A stretch of 64,000 nt of DNA from Ferruginibacter sp. (GCF_028288465.1 NZ_JAQBNR010000019.1:171079-235078); one strand, 5' to 3'; counted from the first letter of the stretch, positions 26,033-35,233 are shown. Notes: generated by a model not told the origin, from the sequence alone. A program made the numbers and translations.

Positions 26033-26740
26033 ATGAAACAACTTGTTTTGTTATTAACGATTGCATTTACATTTTGCGGTTGCGACGTTTTGCAGCAATT
26101 GCCACAGGCTGCAGGGGTAGGAGGAGTTACAGAAAGCGAGGCTGCCACCGGAATTAAAGAAGCTTTAAGCCAGGGATTGGCAAAGGCAGTTTTACAATTA
26201 AATAAGGAGGACGGTTTTTACAAAGATGCGGTATACAAAGTGCTGCTGCCGCCAGATGCAAAGAAGATAGAAAATGCGCTGCGCACAGTTGGCCTGGGAA
26301 GTATGGTAGACAAAGCCATTTTACAGATCAACCGCGGCGCTGAAGATGCTGCAGGATACGCCAAACCTATTTTTGTTGATGCTATCAAAAATATGACGCT
26401 GACGGATGCCATCGGCCTCGTAAAAAATGGCGACACAAGTGCTACCCACTTTTTCAGGGAAAAAACTACAGCGCAATTAATGGCTGCATTCATGCCTGTA
26501 ATAAAATCATCTCTTGATAAAGTGGAGGCCACCAAATATTATGGCGACATTGTAAACAAGTACAATAGTTTTCCAACCACGTTTACCAAAATAAATCCGG
26601 ACCTGGCGGGTTATGTTACACAAAAAGCAACCAACGCTTTATTTGACCAGGTGGCGCTGGAAGAAAAAAATATCAGAACAAATTTTGCTGCACGAACAAC
26701 AGACATTTTAAGAAAAGTATTTGGCGGACAGAGCAAATAA
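26033..26740 (+). CDS. DUF4197 domain lipoprotein
   Basis: 235 residues. Lipoprotein signal MKQLVLLLTIAFTFCGC with the lipid-accepting Cys, then a helical DUF4197 domain (TGIKEALSQGLAKAVLQLNKEDGFYKDAVYKVLLPPDAKKIENALRTVGLG; GGDTSATHFFREKT-like region; YYGDIVNKYN). Found widely in Bacteroidota and Proteobacteria; periplasmic, function unknown. Start moved from the open frame at 26012 to 26033, where the lipobox and promoter agree. Confidence 0.85.
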   Translation: MKQLVLLLTIAFTFCGCDVLQQLPQAAGVGGVTESEAATGIKEALSQGLAKAVLQLNKEDGFYKDAVYKVLLPPDAKKIENALRTVGLGSMVDKAILQINRGAEDAAGYAKPIFVDAIKNMTLTDAIGLVKNGDTSATHFFREKTTAQLMAAFMPVIKSSLDKVEATKYYGDIVNKYNSFPTTFTKINPDLAGYVTQKATNALFDQVALEEKNIRTNFAARTTDILRKVFGGQSK

Positions 26741-26782
26741 TTTTTCTGCTAACTTTAATATTTTCTTTTAGTGGTAATCTCC

Positions 26783-27355
26783 CTAAAATGGCCCCCATAC
26801 ACCCGAAACCCAGTTGGTACTAGCAGCACCAGCAATAATCGCAACTATGCCTACTATACCAACGGTTAAAATAACGCGACCGAGTACATAACTTCCTGTT
26901 GTACGTTTTTTATCTTTCTCAATTACTTCTATTTTTTGAATACTGTCTAACTGAAGTGTATAGGTTCCCAGTGCCGCACCATTATCCTGGGATATATAAA
27001 AATGCGCTTCGTTTAATACCATAGAATTCAACGGGTCGCCTTTCTTGTATTTTTTATTTTTATTTGTTCCATTTATCAACAGTAACTGGTGATAAAAAGG
27101 TACTGAATCCAATATACAGGCCATCGTTTTTTGATCAGCATTCAGCATTGGGTTCTTCATGTAAAAAGCGTCATTGCCACTTCGCAAAATGAAATACCTT
27201 TCAGATTGTTTAAGGCTATCAATTACAGTACTCCTGTTGGTTGGGGCAGCTAAATGAACCTGACTTGCTTTGTAATAATTTTGGCAGGCAGTAAGCAATA
27301 TTATTGTAACAAACGCCACTGAAATACCGCCATTTAGTTTAGTGTAGTAAAACAT
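26783..27355 (-). CDS. Hypothetical lipoprotein with C-terminal membrane segment
   Basis: 190 residues, not recognised. N-terminal lipoprotein-like signal (VAFVTIILLTACQN); a soluble middle (~25-150) with LDSIQKIEVIEKDKKR; one transmembrane helix near the C-terminus (YVLGRVILTVGIVGIVAIIAGAA) and a short aromatic tail. The layout, with both a lipid anchor and a TM helix, is unusual and suggests a protein tethered at two points or a mis-assigned signal. It faces the beta-helix lipoprotein gene on the same strand, 75 bp downstream of it. Confidence 0.55.
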   Translation of the reverse strand: MFYYTKLNGGISVAFVTIILLTACQNYYKASQVHLAAPTNRSTVIDSLKQSERYFILRSGNDAFYMKNPMLNADQKTMACILDSVPFYHQLLLINGTNKNKKYKKGDPLNSMVLNEAHFYISQDNGAALGTYTLQLDSIQKIEVIEKDKKRTTGSYVLGRVILTVGIVGIVAIIAGAASTNWVSGVWGPF

Positions 27356-27430
27356 AAAAAGTATTTAAAAGTTAAATGAATAGCTCAATGAGTTGGAAGG
27401 TTGTTATCATTTTTGTAACCCGCCATTTTT

Positions 27431-28597
27431 TTATTGATTGCAAACCGGTAGTACCGATGGATAAGAAGTTGTGAATACATTTCTGCTCCAGCAATTATTG
27501 GTACCAGATCCATCCCACAAAATATCTGCAGCAGGTAACGGTAATCCCGGAGGTGCTGCGGAACCATTTTGAGTCAGTGTGTTTTCAATAATCTTTGCCC
27601 CATCAGGGTTGGGTTCAATATCTGCAAAAGCTTCAGGAGGTAAACCGGCAAGACTGCCAATAATTAAAGTACTCACTGTTGCAATACCTACAAAATTATT
27701 GTGGCTGATGGTGTTTTTTTCTATAGTAGTATTATCGGCGCCGACAACCAGTATACCTGAACCGGTTGGTAGAAAAAATTCAAAGCCTCCTTCAGGGTTA
27801 GAAAAATTTACCCTGTTATTATCATGAATATAATTTTTTATTACCGAAATATTTGTGGCGGTTTTTACCTTAAGTCCTGGCAGCAGAAATACGAGCAAAC
27901 CGCCGGCATTGTCATACGACTCATTGAAAGAAGCATTTACATTGGTACAATTTTCAATTTCGAATCCGCTAACATTTGCGAAAGCAGTGTTGTGCTCTAC
28001 GTCGATATCGCTTGACTGTCCCACATAGATACCTGTATCAGAACTGCCGGTTGCTGAACAATTGCTGATAACACCATTGTGACAAAAAATGGGAAACAAT
28101 CCATATTCTTTGTTATTAACCGCTTTTACATGATCCAAAATAAAATTATCAACGCCTGTTAGCAGAACGCCATTTTCTTCAAAATTTTGTACGGTTAGAT
28201 TTTTTAAAACAAAGCCGATTCCCGTTGCGGTAACTTCAATGCCATTTTCTTCGTCACCAGGGTTTTGTAATATGATTTCCTTGCCGTCTTCTTCCATACC
28301 GATAAGTTGTATACCCGCTTTATCTACGTGAATGGCTTCGCTGTACGTACCTGATTGAATAAAGATGATGGTACCGGAATTGGCTGTATCTATTGCCGCC
28401 TGTATGGAAGCGCCGGTTTTTACTACAATGTGAGGATGCCCGTTATCGGATTTTTCAGCTGATATTAGCTGGTTTTCACTACTTGGTGATACCAGTTCTT
28501 TTTTACAACCGGCAACAGAAATTGTGATAACAATAACCACAAAATACAATTGCTGTTTAATAAAAGTTACTCTGTTTTTTGATTGAAAATTTTTCAT
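27431..28597 (-). CDS. Parallel beta-helix lipoprotein (NosD/PbH1-like)
   Basis: 388 residues. Lipobox VAGCKK after a signal segment; ~60-330 is built of PbH1 right-handed beta-helix coils with regular Asn/Gly turns (GIEVTATGIGFVLKNLTVQNFEENGVLLTG; DHVKAVNNKEYGL; GIYVGQSSDIDVEHNTAFANVSGFEIENC). These fit polysaccharide or protein binding and some carbohydrate-active enzymes, but no catalytic residues can be assigned. The IQAAIDTANSGTIIFIQSGTY start is the copper-binding NosD-like opening motif, shared by many pectate-lyase-like folds. The frame is open to 28660; ATG 28597 is preferred. Confidence 0.75.
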   Translation of the reverse strand: MKNFQSKNRVTFIKQQLYFVVIVITISVAGCKKELVSPSSENQLISAEKSDNGHPHIVVKTGASIQAAIDTANSGTIIFIQSGTYSEAIHVDKAGIQLIGMEEDGKEIILQNPGDEENGIEVTATGIGFVLKNLTVQNFEENGVLLTGVDNFILDHVKAVNNKEYGLFPIFCHNGVISNCSATGSSDTGIYVGQSSDIDVEHNTAFANVSGFEIENCTNVNASFNESYDNAGGLLVFLLPGLKVKTATNISVIKNYIHDNNRVNFSNPEGGFEFFLPTGSGILVVGADNTTIEKNTISHNNFVGIATVSTLIIGSLAGLPPEAFADIEPNPDGAKIIENTLTQNGSAAPPGLPLPAADILWDGSGTNNCWSRNVFTTSYPSVLPVCNQ

Positions 28598-29087
28598 TTT
28601 AACTCCGTTTAAATTTATTGAATAATTAATTAATGCCTTTGGACTTAGAAACAAAACCATTTCTACAAAGAAGTCAGTCGGGTGGCTGTTGGAATGCCGG
28701 ATAATTTAAACCTGGGTAAAAGATTTAAATTTCTGCAATACATGTATCTATATTGCAATAGCTAAAATATTTTTCACTATTTTATTGCCTTTTAATTCAG
28801 CTACGGAAGAGCACTAATAAGACAAAGGATATTGAAATTCTGAAAAGGAAGACTGTATGTAAATATTTTTACAGTTTAGATTAATAATCCCGGGATATAA
28901 GTAAGTAGAGAGAAGATCTTTTTTATTTTATTAGTTTTAGATTTTAATAAAATAAAAATGTGGCAGTAAATAATCAAGGAGTACAGAAGCTGGTATTCTG
29001 AAAGATAACTGTTGTTAAAGTACAAGCTTGTTTTGTAAAAATGCAAAAGGCAGAATATAAAACATGGGTTAGCATTTATTCTTTTTA
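28598..29087. other. Long intergenic gap
   Basis: About 490 bp of AT-rich DNA between the beta-helix lipoprotein gene and the broken beta-barrel gene. I see no convincing ORF, RNA gene, hairpin or exact TAnnTTTG promoter on either strand; poly-T/A runs near 28920-28960 are the only structure. Confidence 0.4.
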
Positions 29088-29153
29088 TTAAAACCTAAAC
29101 GCCAAACGCAATGCCACCTGCCCCAATGTACCACTCTTTACCCAGGCTTCATA
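29088..29153 (-). other. Orphaned 3' end of the beta-barrel gene beyond an in-frame stop
   Basis: After the TGA at 29154-29156 the same frame stays open for 21 codons to TAA (29088-29090) and encodes a perfect outer-membrane terminal strand (VKSGTLGQVALRLAFRF with C-terminal Phe). A single CGA/AGA-to-TGA change would explain the break. Confidence 0.75.
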
Positions 29154-29597
29154 TCATCCACCAGCCTCAAAGCCACCGACAAAAGAATAGCCAATACCCG
29201 GGGAGTAGACAAATGATGTAAAGCCGTCACTTCCGGTATATATGGAAGCTCCTGCCTGTGCTTCTCCAAAAAATCCATTCTTAAAATAATATTTAAGCCC
29301 TGCTTTTAATGGAACATAACCTTCAGAAGATTTCGATCCCGGAAACTTAAATTCACTTTTTACAAGGAAAGCTTCATAACCGGCGGACAAAGTAAAATAG
29401 AGATCAGTTGCTGCCGGCACCTCGTATTTAACAGAGCCACCTATTGCGGCATTGTATACCATGCTTGCAATACCGGTTGGTACCGCTATATCCGCACCAA
29501 TATTAAATTTTCCATGCGCTGATGATTTTGTTGTTTGCGCCACACTGCTAAAAGTTGTTACTGCTAACACCAGTAATGCTAATAATAATTTTTTCAT
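29154..29597 (-). CDS. Outer-membrane beta-barrel protein, truncated by in-frame TGA
   Basis: 147 residues as read. Signal peptide MKKLLLALLVLAVTTFSSVAQ, then amphipathic strands of a small OM barrel (KFNIGADIAVPTG, GGSVKYEVPA, YFTLSAGYEAF, PLKAGLKYYF, FFGEAQAGAS, GIGYSFVGGFEAGG). The frame stops one strand short: the missing last strand, ending in Phe, is encoded immediately downstream in the same frame after the TGA (29154-29156). The loss of the C-terminal Phe recognised by BamA would normally abolish insertion, so either the gene has just decayed, the stop is suppressed, or it is a sequencing error. ATG 29597 is preferred over the upstream open frame. Confidence 0.75.
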   Translation of the reverse strand: MKKLLLALLVLAVTTFSSVAQTTKSSAHGKFNIGADIAVPTGIASMVYNAAIGGSVKYEVPAATDLYFTLSAGYEAFLVKSEFKFPGSKSSEGYVPLKAGLKYYFKNGFFGEAQAGASIYTGSDGFTSFVYSPGIGYSFVGGFEAGG

Positions 29598-29843
29598 GAC
29601 TGAAGGTTTTATGGTTATCAATGATTTTGTTTAGTAAAACTACTTTTGGTGGTGGCATATTTAAAATGGAGAAATCGTTTGAAAGCAATTGGTTTAGTAA
29701 ATAATAATTTTCTGCCACAGGTTGGTAGACGATAGCAGTAAAATTTACTATATTTAAAAGGCATTATTCCTATTTAGTATTTTTTGCCAATAATACACGG
29801 CTTCACATGCAGCAATTCCTAAAATATTTTTAATACACAAGCC

Positions 29844-30839
29844 ATGGACAGCAACCAAACCCAGCAATTATTTTTCAACCACATTAAATCCAAATTACCA
29901 CTGCATTTATCTTTTGTGGATGAGGTTGCAGAATTACTAAACATCAGCAATGACAGTGCCTACAGACGCATAAGGGGAGAGAAACCGATCGGGCTGGATG
30001 AAGTACAGATGTTGTGCAATAAATACCAAATTTCTCTAGATCAGTTATTGCAGATACAATCGAACACAGTTATTTTTTCGGGTAATAAATTTGATACCAA
30101 TTTTGGCCTTTATCAATACCTGCAAGATATATGCAACAACCTGGAATTGTTTAAAAAGATGGAGCAGCCTCAGATTTTTTACTATAATAAAGACGTTCCG
30201 GTTTTTCACTATATGCAATATCCTGAATTGAGTGCGTTTAAATTTTTCTTCTGGAAACGCACATTGATTGGTTATCCTGAACTGGCGAAACAGCAGTTTA
30301 CAGGAGAAGAATCCAGCATTGATATTTTGGAAACAGCGAAAAAAATTATTGAACACTATACAGAAATTCCCTCAACCGAAATATGGAACGAGGAAAGTGT
30401 CCATGTTACTATCAGACAGATTGAATGGTACCGGCAGTCGAATATTTTTGCCAGCAAGCACATACTGCTAAAGGTATATTTGCAATTGGAAGAATTGCTA
30501 AACCACATAGAGCTGCAGGCGGAAACCGGAAAGAAGTTTTTGTACAATCAATCCCTTTCCCCTGCCAGTGCACCTTATGATGTCTACATCAACGAATGTC
30601 TGATTGGCGACAATACCATTTTTGTAAAAGCCGGGGAAAGGCAGATTACTTTTCTAAACCATAATGGCCTTAATTTTATTGGCACACAGGATAAAAGCTT
30701 TTGCGATTATACCTCTAAAAATATCCACAATATTATCAGGAAATCTTCCCATATCAGTGTGATAGGCGAGAAAGAACGCAGCATGTTTTTTAACACGCTT
30801 CGGGGAAAAATTTATGAGTGTAAAAAAAATCTTCAATAA
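29844..30839 (+). CDS. HTH (XRE-like) transcriptional regulator with large C-terminal domain
   Basis: 331 residues. The N-terminal ~70 residues hold an HTH of the XRE/cro type (FVDEVAELLNISNDSAYRRIRGEKPIGLDEVQMLCNKYQISLDQLL). The remaining ~260 residues are mostly helical with no recognised domain and are probably a sensor or dimerisation region. Common in Bacteroidota, often next to envelope genes. Its neighbours on the minus strand are the truncated barrel gene and the patatin gene; no operator sequence is evident. Confidence 0.75.
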   Translation: MDSNQTQQLFFNHIKSKLPLHLSFVDEVAELLNISNDSAYRRIRGEKPIGLDEVQMLCNKYQISLDQLLQIQSNTVIFSGNKFDTNFGLYQYLQDICNNLELFKKMEQPQIFYYNKDVPVFHYMQYPELSAFKFFFWKRTLIGYPELAKQQFTGEESSIDILETAKKIIEHYTEIPSTEIWNEESVHVTIRQIEWYRQSNIFASKHILLKVYLQLEELLNHIELQAETGKKFLYNQSLSPASAPYDVYINECLIGDNTIFVKAGERQITFLNHNGLNFIGTQDKSFCDYTSKNIHNIIRKSSHISVIGEKERSMFFNTLRGKIYECKKNLQ

Positions 30840-30868
30840 AAAATACGAAAATTACGCGTTTGTTTTAA

Positions 30869-31909
30869 TCAATTGTGCGCCTCTAAAAAATCAACCGTTG
30901 CCTGCATACCGTTATTGAAAAGCATTTCCTTTTCTGCCGGTTTCATTTTGCGGATTCTTGCGCTGAGCGTTCCGTAACTCACATATATCGTTCTGTTTTT
31001 TTCATTTTCCCTGTCGGGATACTTTTGGTTCAACGTTTCTATAATAAGGTTATTAAAGGCATGAATGTATTCTTTGAAAGAGCGAATCTTATATGGAGGA
31101 ATACCACTGCTATTTCTTTTGAGTGAATCAATTTGTGCAGGGCGCTCCAGTTTAATGCCCAGTGTTTGCGGGTTAAAAGAGAGTTTATCTGATTGCAACG
31201 GGTTTAAATTGTTTTCGCTGCTGTCAAAAATACTGATAGGGTAATTGGCAAGCATGCCGCCATCTACATAATAGTTTTTAAAAGAAATGGTATCGGCTTC
31301 GTCAATTTTCTGATACTGGTCATCCAAGATAACGGGCTCAAAATACATGGGTATGGCGCCGCTGATTCTTACTGCAATTGCGATGGGCATATCAGGTGTA
31401 TGCTCGTAGGAAAAAATATCCAGCTGCTGTTTGCTTAAATTAGTACCGGTACAATAAAAATCTTTGTAAAGATTATTTTGCAGGTGAAGTGCATGTAACT
31501 GGGCAAAAGTAAGATTACTATTGCCTGTTTTAAATTGAATCAGTTGTTGTACCCACAACTCAAATTTATGTCCTTTATACAGGCCATATTTGTTTCTTAC
31601 CCTGCGGTATTTACCAACGATGCCGCCTTTACCGTCGTTGAATTTTTCAACAGGTAAAAAGCGCATGATGCTGTCCACTTCTTTGGCGCTGTATCCAACG
31701 CTGATCATAACACCGGCAATGGCTCCGGCGGATGTGCCTGCTACTTTATCTATTTGTTGTAAAATATGTTTTTCCTCCAGCACTTTAAATGCGCCTGCAT
31801 AAGCCAATCCGCGTACACCACCGCCTTCCAGCACCAGGTTTTTGTATGGGTATTGTTGCTGGGCCAGGCCGATGCAGGGAAACACCAAGGCGAGAAGAAG
31901 TGTCTTCAT
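30869..31909 (-). CDS. Patatin-like phospholipase
   Basis: 346 residues. Signal peptide MKTLLLALVFPCIGLAQQ. The patatin catalytic core is complete: oxyanion loop LEGGGVRGLAYAGAF, nucleophile in GTSAGAI, and the Asp in VDGGMLANYP; Ser-Asp dyad acyl hydrolases of this group release fatty acids from phospholipids. The start at 31909 (signal peptide) replaces the much earlier open frame. About 70 bp separate it from the Uma2 gene on the same strand. Confidence 0.9.
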   Translation of the reverse strand: MKTLLLALVFPCIGLAQQQYPYKNLVLEGGGVRGLAYAGAFKVLEEKHILQQIDKVAGTSAGAIAGVMISVGYSAKEVDSIMRFLPVEKFNDGKGGIVGKYRRVRNKYGLYKGHKFELWVQQLIQFKTGNSNLTFAQLHALHLQNNLYKDFYCTGTNLSKQQLDIFSYEHTPDMPIAIAVRISGAIPMYFEPVILDDQYQKIDEADTISFKNYYVDGGMLANYPISIFDSSENNLNPLQSDKLSFNPQTLGIKLERPAQIDSLKRNSSGIPPYKIRSFKEYIHAFNNLIIETLNQKYPDRENEKNRTIYVSYGTLSARIRKMKPAEKEMLFNNGMQATVDFLEAHN

Positions 31910-31977
31910 ACAGTGAAAATAAAAAATAGCATGGGTTGAAAAAGTTAAATACTGATTAAAATTTATTGGAACTATTT

Positions 31978-32526
31978 TTATTCCCATATTCCTGTCATCA
32001 GCACATCGGCCTGGCAGCCGTCATCCATATTAAACGTATAATTGCCGGTGGATGCTATTTTATCCAACTGATATTTACCTTCTCCATCAAGGTGATAAAT
32101 TTCTATTTCGTTTTTATCAACATCAACAATTATGTAATAAGGAATTTTTTGTGACTGGTAAATGTAAAATTTATTATTTCGGTCTTTCATCATTGTAGCT
32201 GGTGAAAGAATTTCGACTACGATGGTGGCTGCAAAATCAAGAAAAGGTTTGAGTACTTCCTTACAAATTACCACAGCATCCGGTTGTACAACCGTGTCGT
32301 CAGAAACTTTTATATCAATAAAATTGTACACCCTGCAATTGTCACAACCAGATTTTTTGATACCATCCTTAAGTTGATAGAGCATATTCGCACTAACCCA
32401 TTGGTGCCTTAATGACGGCGCAGGGCTCATAGCATAGGGGATACCTTCAATGATTTCCCAACGGCCTTCCCACTGGCAGTAGTCTTTGTATGTATAGTGA
32501 GGTAATATTTTTACTGCTGATGACAT
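31978..32526 (-). CDS. Uma2 family endonuclease (PD-(D/E)xK fold)
   Basis: 182 residues. Restriction-endonuclease-like Uma2 core: HYTYKDYCQWEGRWEIIEGIPYAMSPAPSLRHQWV, VQPDAVVICKE with Asp, TIVVEILSPATMMKDRNNKFYIY (the E-x-K-type motif with DR-x3-K), and YYIIVDVDKNEIEIYHL. Function in the cell is unknown; such genes are scattered and often in multiple copies. A perfect minus-strand -7 box (TAAATTTG, 32539-32532) lies five bases before ATG 32526, implying a leaderless mRNA. Confidence 0.85.
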   Translation of the reverse strand: MSSAVKILPHYTYKDYCQWEGRWEIIEGIPYAMSPAPSLRHQWVSANMLYQLKDGIKKSGCDNCRVYNFIDIKVSDDTVVQPDAVVICKEVLKPFLDFAATIVVEILSPATMMKDRNNKFYIYQSQKIPYYIIVDVDKNEIEIYHLDGEGKYQLDKIASTGNYTFNMDDGCQADVLMTGIWE

Positions 32527-32531
32527 GGAAA

Positions 32532-32564
32532 CAAATTTACAAAAAATTAATTTAAGGCCAGCAA
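32532..32564 (-). promoter_or_regulatory. Promoter of the Uma2 gene
   Basis: TAAATTTG on the minus strand (32539-32532) with TTG at 32564-32562, a 22-bp spacer. The box ends five bases before the ATG. It lies within the downstream end of the flavin-reductase gene. Confidence 0.5.
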
Positions 32565-33431
32565 CACCTGCCATGCGTCGTCAACCTTACCTTCATTCAA
32601 TAAGCGGGCGGCATAAATATGCAGTTCTTTTTCCATCTCATCGGGATTGATAGCGTAATATTGAATGATGTTTTTAAGCGTGTCATCATAAAAAGCCGGA
32701 TCAACCAGGGGCTGAAGGCTTACATTTGCTAATTGCCCTAAATGGTTTCCTGTGAGTATATCACTATTTTTTATTGAATCCGGCAATGCATCTATACCAA
32801 TGCCCAGCTTGGTGTTGGGCTTTTCTACTGTAAACAAATTGCTTTCATCAACTTTACAATACCAGTCGCCTCCAAGTCTCGCCACCAGTTGTAATTTTGT
32901 CTGATCTATTTTTCCATCACCGGTTAAAATATCATCTGCGATATGTATTATCTGTACTTGTGCAATAATTAAATTTCCTGCGCCGCCTTGATCACCTAAT
33001 GGTTTTATTTCAGTAACAGTGCACTCTAATTTGATTTTACTTTGTTTAACCATCGGCGGTTTAACCTTCGTTGCGGTTTCCATTGTAAAACCTGCCTTTT
33101 CAAATTCATTAACACCTTTTGCAAATTCGCAACTGGCTAATGACATTTGTTGCACCATGTCATAGGTCACAATATTGATCACCACTTCAGGCACTTCCAT
33201 TATGTTTTCCAATGTATGTTTGGTGGTATTATTTCTTCCCCTGCGTACCGGTGAAAAAACTACAACAGGTGGGTTGTAGGAGAATAAATTAAAAAAACTA
33301 AAAGGGCTTAAATTAACGTTACCTGATTTATCGATAGTGGAAGCAAAGCAAATAGGCCTGGGAGCAACTGCAGTTTGCAGGTAATGCTGCACTTCAGCCA
33401 TACTGCTATCTTTCAGGTATACTGTTTTCAT
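32547..33431 (-). CDS. Flavin reductase family protein
   Basis: 294 residues. Split-barrel FMN-binding domain (APRPICFASTIDKSGNVNLSPFSFFNLFSYNPPVVVFSPVRRG) typical of FMN reductase/flavoredoxin proteins (residues ~10-190); the C-terminal ~100 residues are a helical extension seen in a Bacteroidota subset. It overlaps the upstream FAH-family gene by ATGA (33428-33431), so the two are translationally coupled. In related genomes this pair accompanies phenylalanine/tyrosine or aromatic degradation genes, which is established neighbourhood knowledge only; nothing more is in the window. Confidence 0.85.
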   Translation of the reverse strand: MKTVYLKDSSMAEVQHYLQTAVAPRPICFASTIDKSGNVNLSPFSFFNLFSYNPPVVVFSPVRRGRNNTTKHTLENIMEVPEVVINIVTYDMVQQMSLASCEFAKGVNEFEKAGFTMETATKVKPPMVKQSKIKLECTVTEIKPLGDQGGAGNLIIAQVQIIHIADDILTGDGKIDQTKLQLVARLGGDWYCKVDESNLFTVEKPNTKLGIGIDALPDSIKNSDILTGNHLGQLANVSLQPLVDPAFYDDTLKNIIQYYAINPDEMEKELHIYAARLLNEGKVDDAWQVLLALN

Positions 33432-34435
33432 AATTTCTTGAGATCCAATATAGAGAAATCACTTTCATCCTTTACAATTGTATTGGTCAGTTTACCAAGA
33501 CCTTCAATTTCCATTTCCACCACATCACCTTCTTTTAGCCACTGTTCTTCATAGTTAGGATCACTTAATTTTCCGGTGCCATTTAATTCTAAAAAACAGC
33601 CGGTGCCAACTGTTCCGCTGCCAATGATATCGCCTGCAAATAGCTGCACACCATAACTGCAGCGTTCAATTATTTCTGCAAATGTCCACGCCATATCTTT
33701 TAAATTGCCTTTACTAATGCGCACTCCGTTCACTGAACAGGTCATATCCAGGTTCCATGACTTGCCTGTGTGGTTTTCGGGGCACGCCACTTCAAATGTT
33801 TCCAATTCATCCAGCGTAACCAGCATGGGACCGGTTACGGTTGCAAAGTCTTTTCCTTTGGCGGGTCCGAGGTTTAAACGCATTTCTTCCATCTGCAGTG
33901 TCCTGGCACTGATGTCATTCATTATCATTAATCCGCCGATATATTCATCGGCTTCCGCTGCTGCTATATTTTTACCAGCTTTGCAAATTACAATTGCCGC
34001 CTCCAGTTCAAAATCAAGTTGTTTTAAATGATCCGGCATACATACCACGTTTCCGGGGCCTTGTATGCAGCTGTGATTAGTAAAATAAAAAACCGGGAAC
34101 TGGTCAAACTCAGGGATCATTTCCAGGCTCCTGTTTCGCCGCGCCGTCTCAACATGCTGACGAAAAGCATATGCATCGCGACAGCTGGTAGGGTAGGGCA
34201 CCGGCGCCAGGATGGTAGCATCTTCCATCGGAGTTGTATACACATTGCTTTTTAAGCCGCTCTTAATACGTTCCAGCGCATTTTGTGCTATGGGAAAATA
34301 ATCATCCCAATAATTTAAAAACATTGCCATACTGGTCGGCAATTCGGGATGTATCGAATCCATGTCGTATAGTACATTCTCTATACACATTGCCAAATGA
34401 TCATGGCCGTCTTTTAAATAAGTAACTAATTTCAT
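33428..34435 (-). CDS. Fumarylacetoacetate hydrolase family protein
   Basis: 335 residues. FAH fold: EFDQFPVFYFTNHSCIQGPGNVVCMPDHLKQLDFELEAAIVICKAG with the metal-binding Glu and Asp residues, and MIMNDISARTLQ, GPAKGKDFAT, SGTVGTGCFLE. Candidate for cleaving fumarylacetoacetate or a related 2,4-dioxo acid; exact substrate not decided by sequence. The terminal TGA overlaps the next gene's ATG. Strong candidate for the last step of tyrosine breakdown, given the coupled flavin reductase. Confidence 0.88.
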   Translation of the reverse strand: MKLVTYLKDGHDHLAMCIENVLYDMDSIHPELPTSMAMFLNYWDDYFPIAQNALERIKSGLKSNVYTTPMEDATILAPVPYPTSCRDAYAFRQHVETARRNRSLEMIPEFDQFPVFYFTNHSCIQGPGNVVCMPDHLKQLDFELEAAIVICKAGKNIAAAEADEYIGGLMIMNDISARTLQMEEMRLNLGPAKGKDFATVTGPMLVTLDELETFEVACPENHTGKSWNLDMTCSVNGVRISKGNLKDMAWTFAEIIERCSYGVQLFAGDIIGSGTVGTGCFLELNGTGKLSDPNYEEQWLKEGDVVEMEIEGLGKLTNTIVKDESDFSILDLKKL

Positions 34436-34540
34436 AGTAATAAATCAGGTACGAAAATAGGGTATAAATATTGATATGTAACGCCAATAAGAATAGCTTT
34501 TTAATTACATAATAAGTAATTTTACACCAGATTTATTACT

Positions 34541-35215
34541 ATGAAATTCGAAAAAATTCATAACAAAGGGCAGGCGCGGCTATTTAAAAATGAATATATA
34601 GAATACCTTACCAAAACTCATCCGCTGGTAATATGGGGCATCTATTTGCCGGTGATTGTCTTTATGTGTTACTACAGTCGCATTGAACTTGGCCTGAAAC
34701 CAGAGCATATTTTTCTGGCATTTTTTTCTGGCATTTTTTTCTGGACTTTTTTTGAATACATGCTGCACCGTTTTGTTTTTCATTTTATTGCAGCGAACGA
34801 GCAGGCGATGAAAATTGTGTACATCATACATGGAAACCATCATGAGTATCCAAGAGACAGGGAACGTTTATTTATGCCGCCGGTTCCAAGCCTGATTCTT
34901 TCTTCTACTATTTTCAGCCTGATGTATTTTATTGCCAGACTGATGGACGCAACGGAAAATATTTTTGCTTTTTTTCCAGGTTTTATGCTTGGTTACCTGA
35001 TTTACGGATCAATGCATTACGCCATACATGCATGGAACCCACCTTATAAATGGATGAAGCCACTCTGGCGCAATCATCACCTGCACCATTATAAAAATGA
35101 AAACCGTGGCTTTGGAGTAAGCACTACATTATGGGACCGGTTGTTTGGTACTATGTTCGATCTTTCGAAGGAAAAAGAAGACAAGGAAAAAGTAAAGGAC
35201 CTGATGTTTAAATAA
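34541..35215 (+). CDS. Fatty acid hydroxylase (sterol desaturase superfamily)
   Basis: 224 residues, integral membrane di-iron enzyme. The His clusters are complete: HRFVFH, HGNHHEYPRD, HYAIH and HHLHHY, matching the FA2H-like group that 2-hydroxylates fatty acids, found in sphingolipid-producing Bacteroidota. Four hydrophobic segments. TAATTTTA (34517-34524) is one mismatch from the promoter box and 16 bp before the ATG. Probably contributes hydroxylated acyl chains to sphingolipids or lipid A. Confidence 0.88.
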   Translation: MKFEKIHNKGQARLFKNEYIEYLTKTHPLVIWGIYLPVIVFMCYYSRIELGLKPEHIFLAFFSGIFFWTFFEYMLHRFVFHFIAANEQAMKIVYIIHGNHHEYPRDRERLFMPPVPSLILSSTIFSLMYFIARLMDATENIFAFFPGFMLGYLIYGSMHYAIHAWNPPYKWMKPLWRNHHLHHYKNENRGFGVSTTLWDRLFGTMFDLSKEKEDKEKVKDLMFK

Positions 35216-35233
35216 ACTGCTTTACAAAACTGC

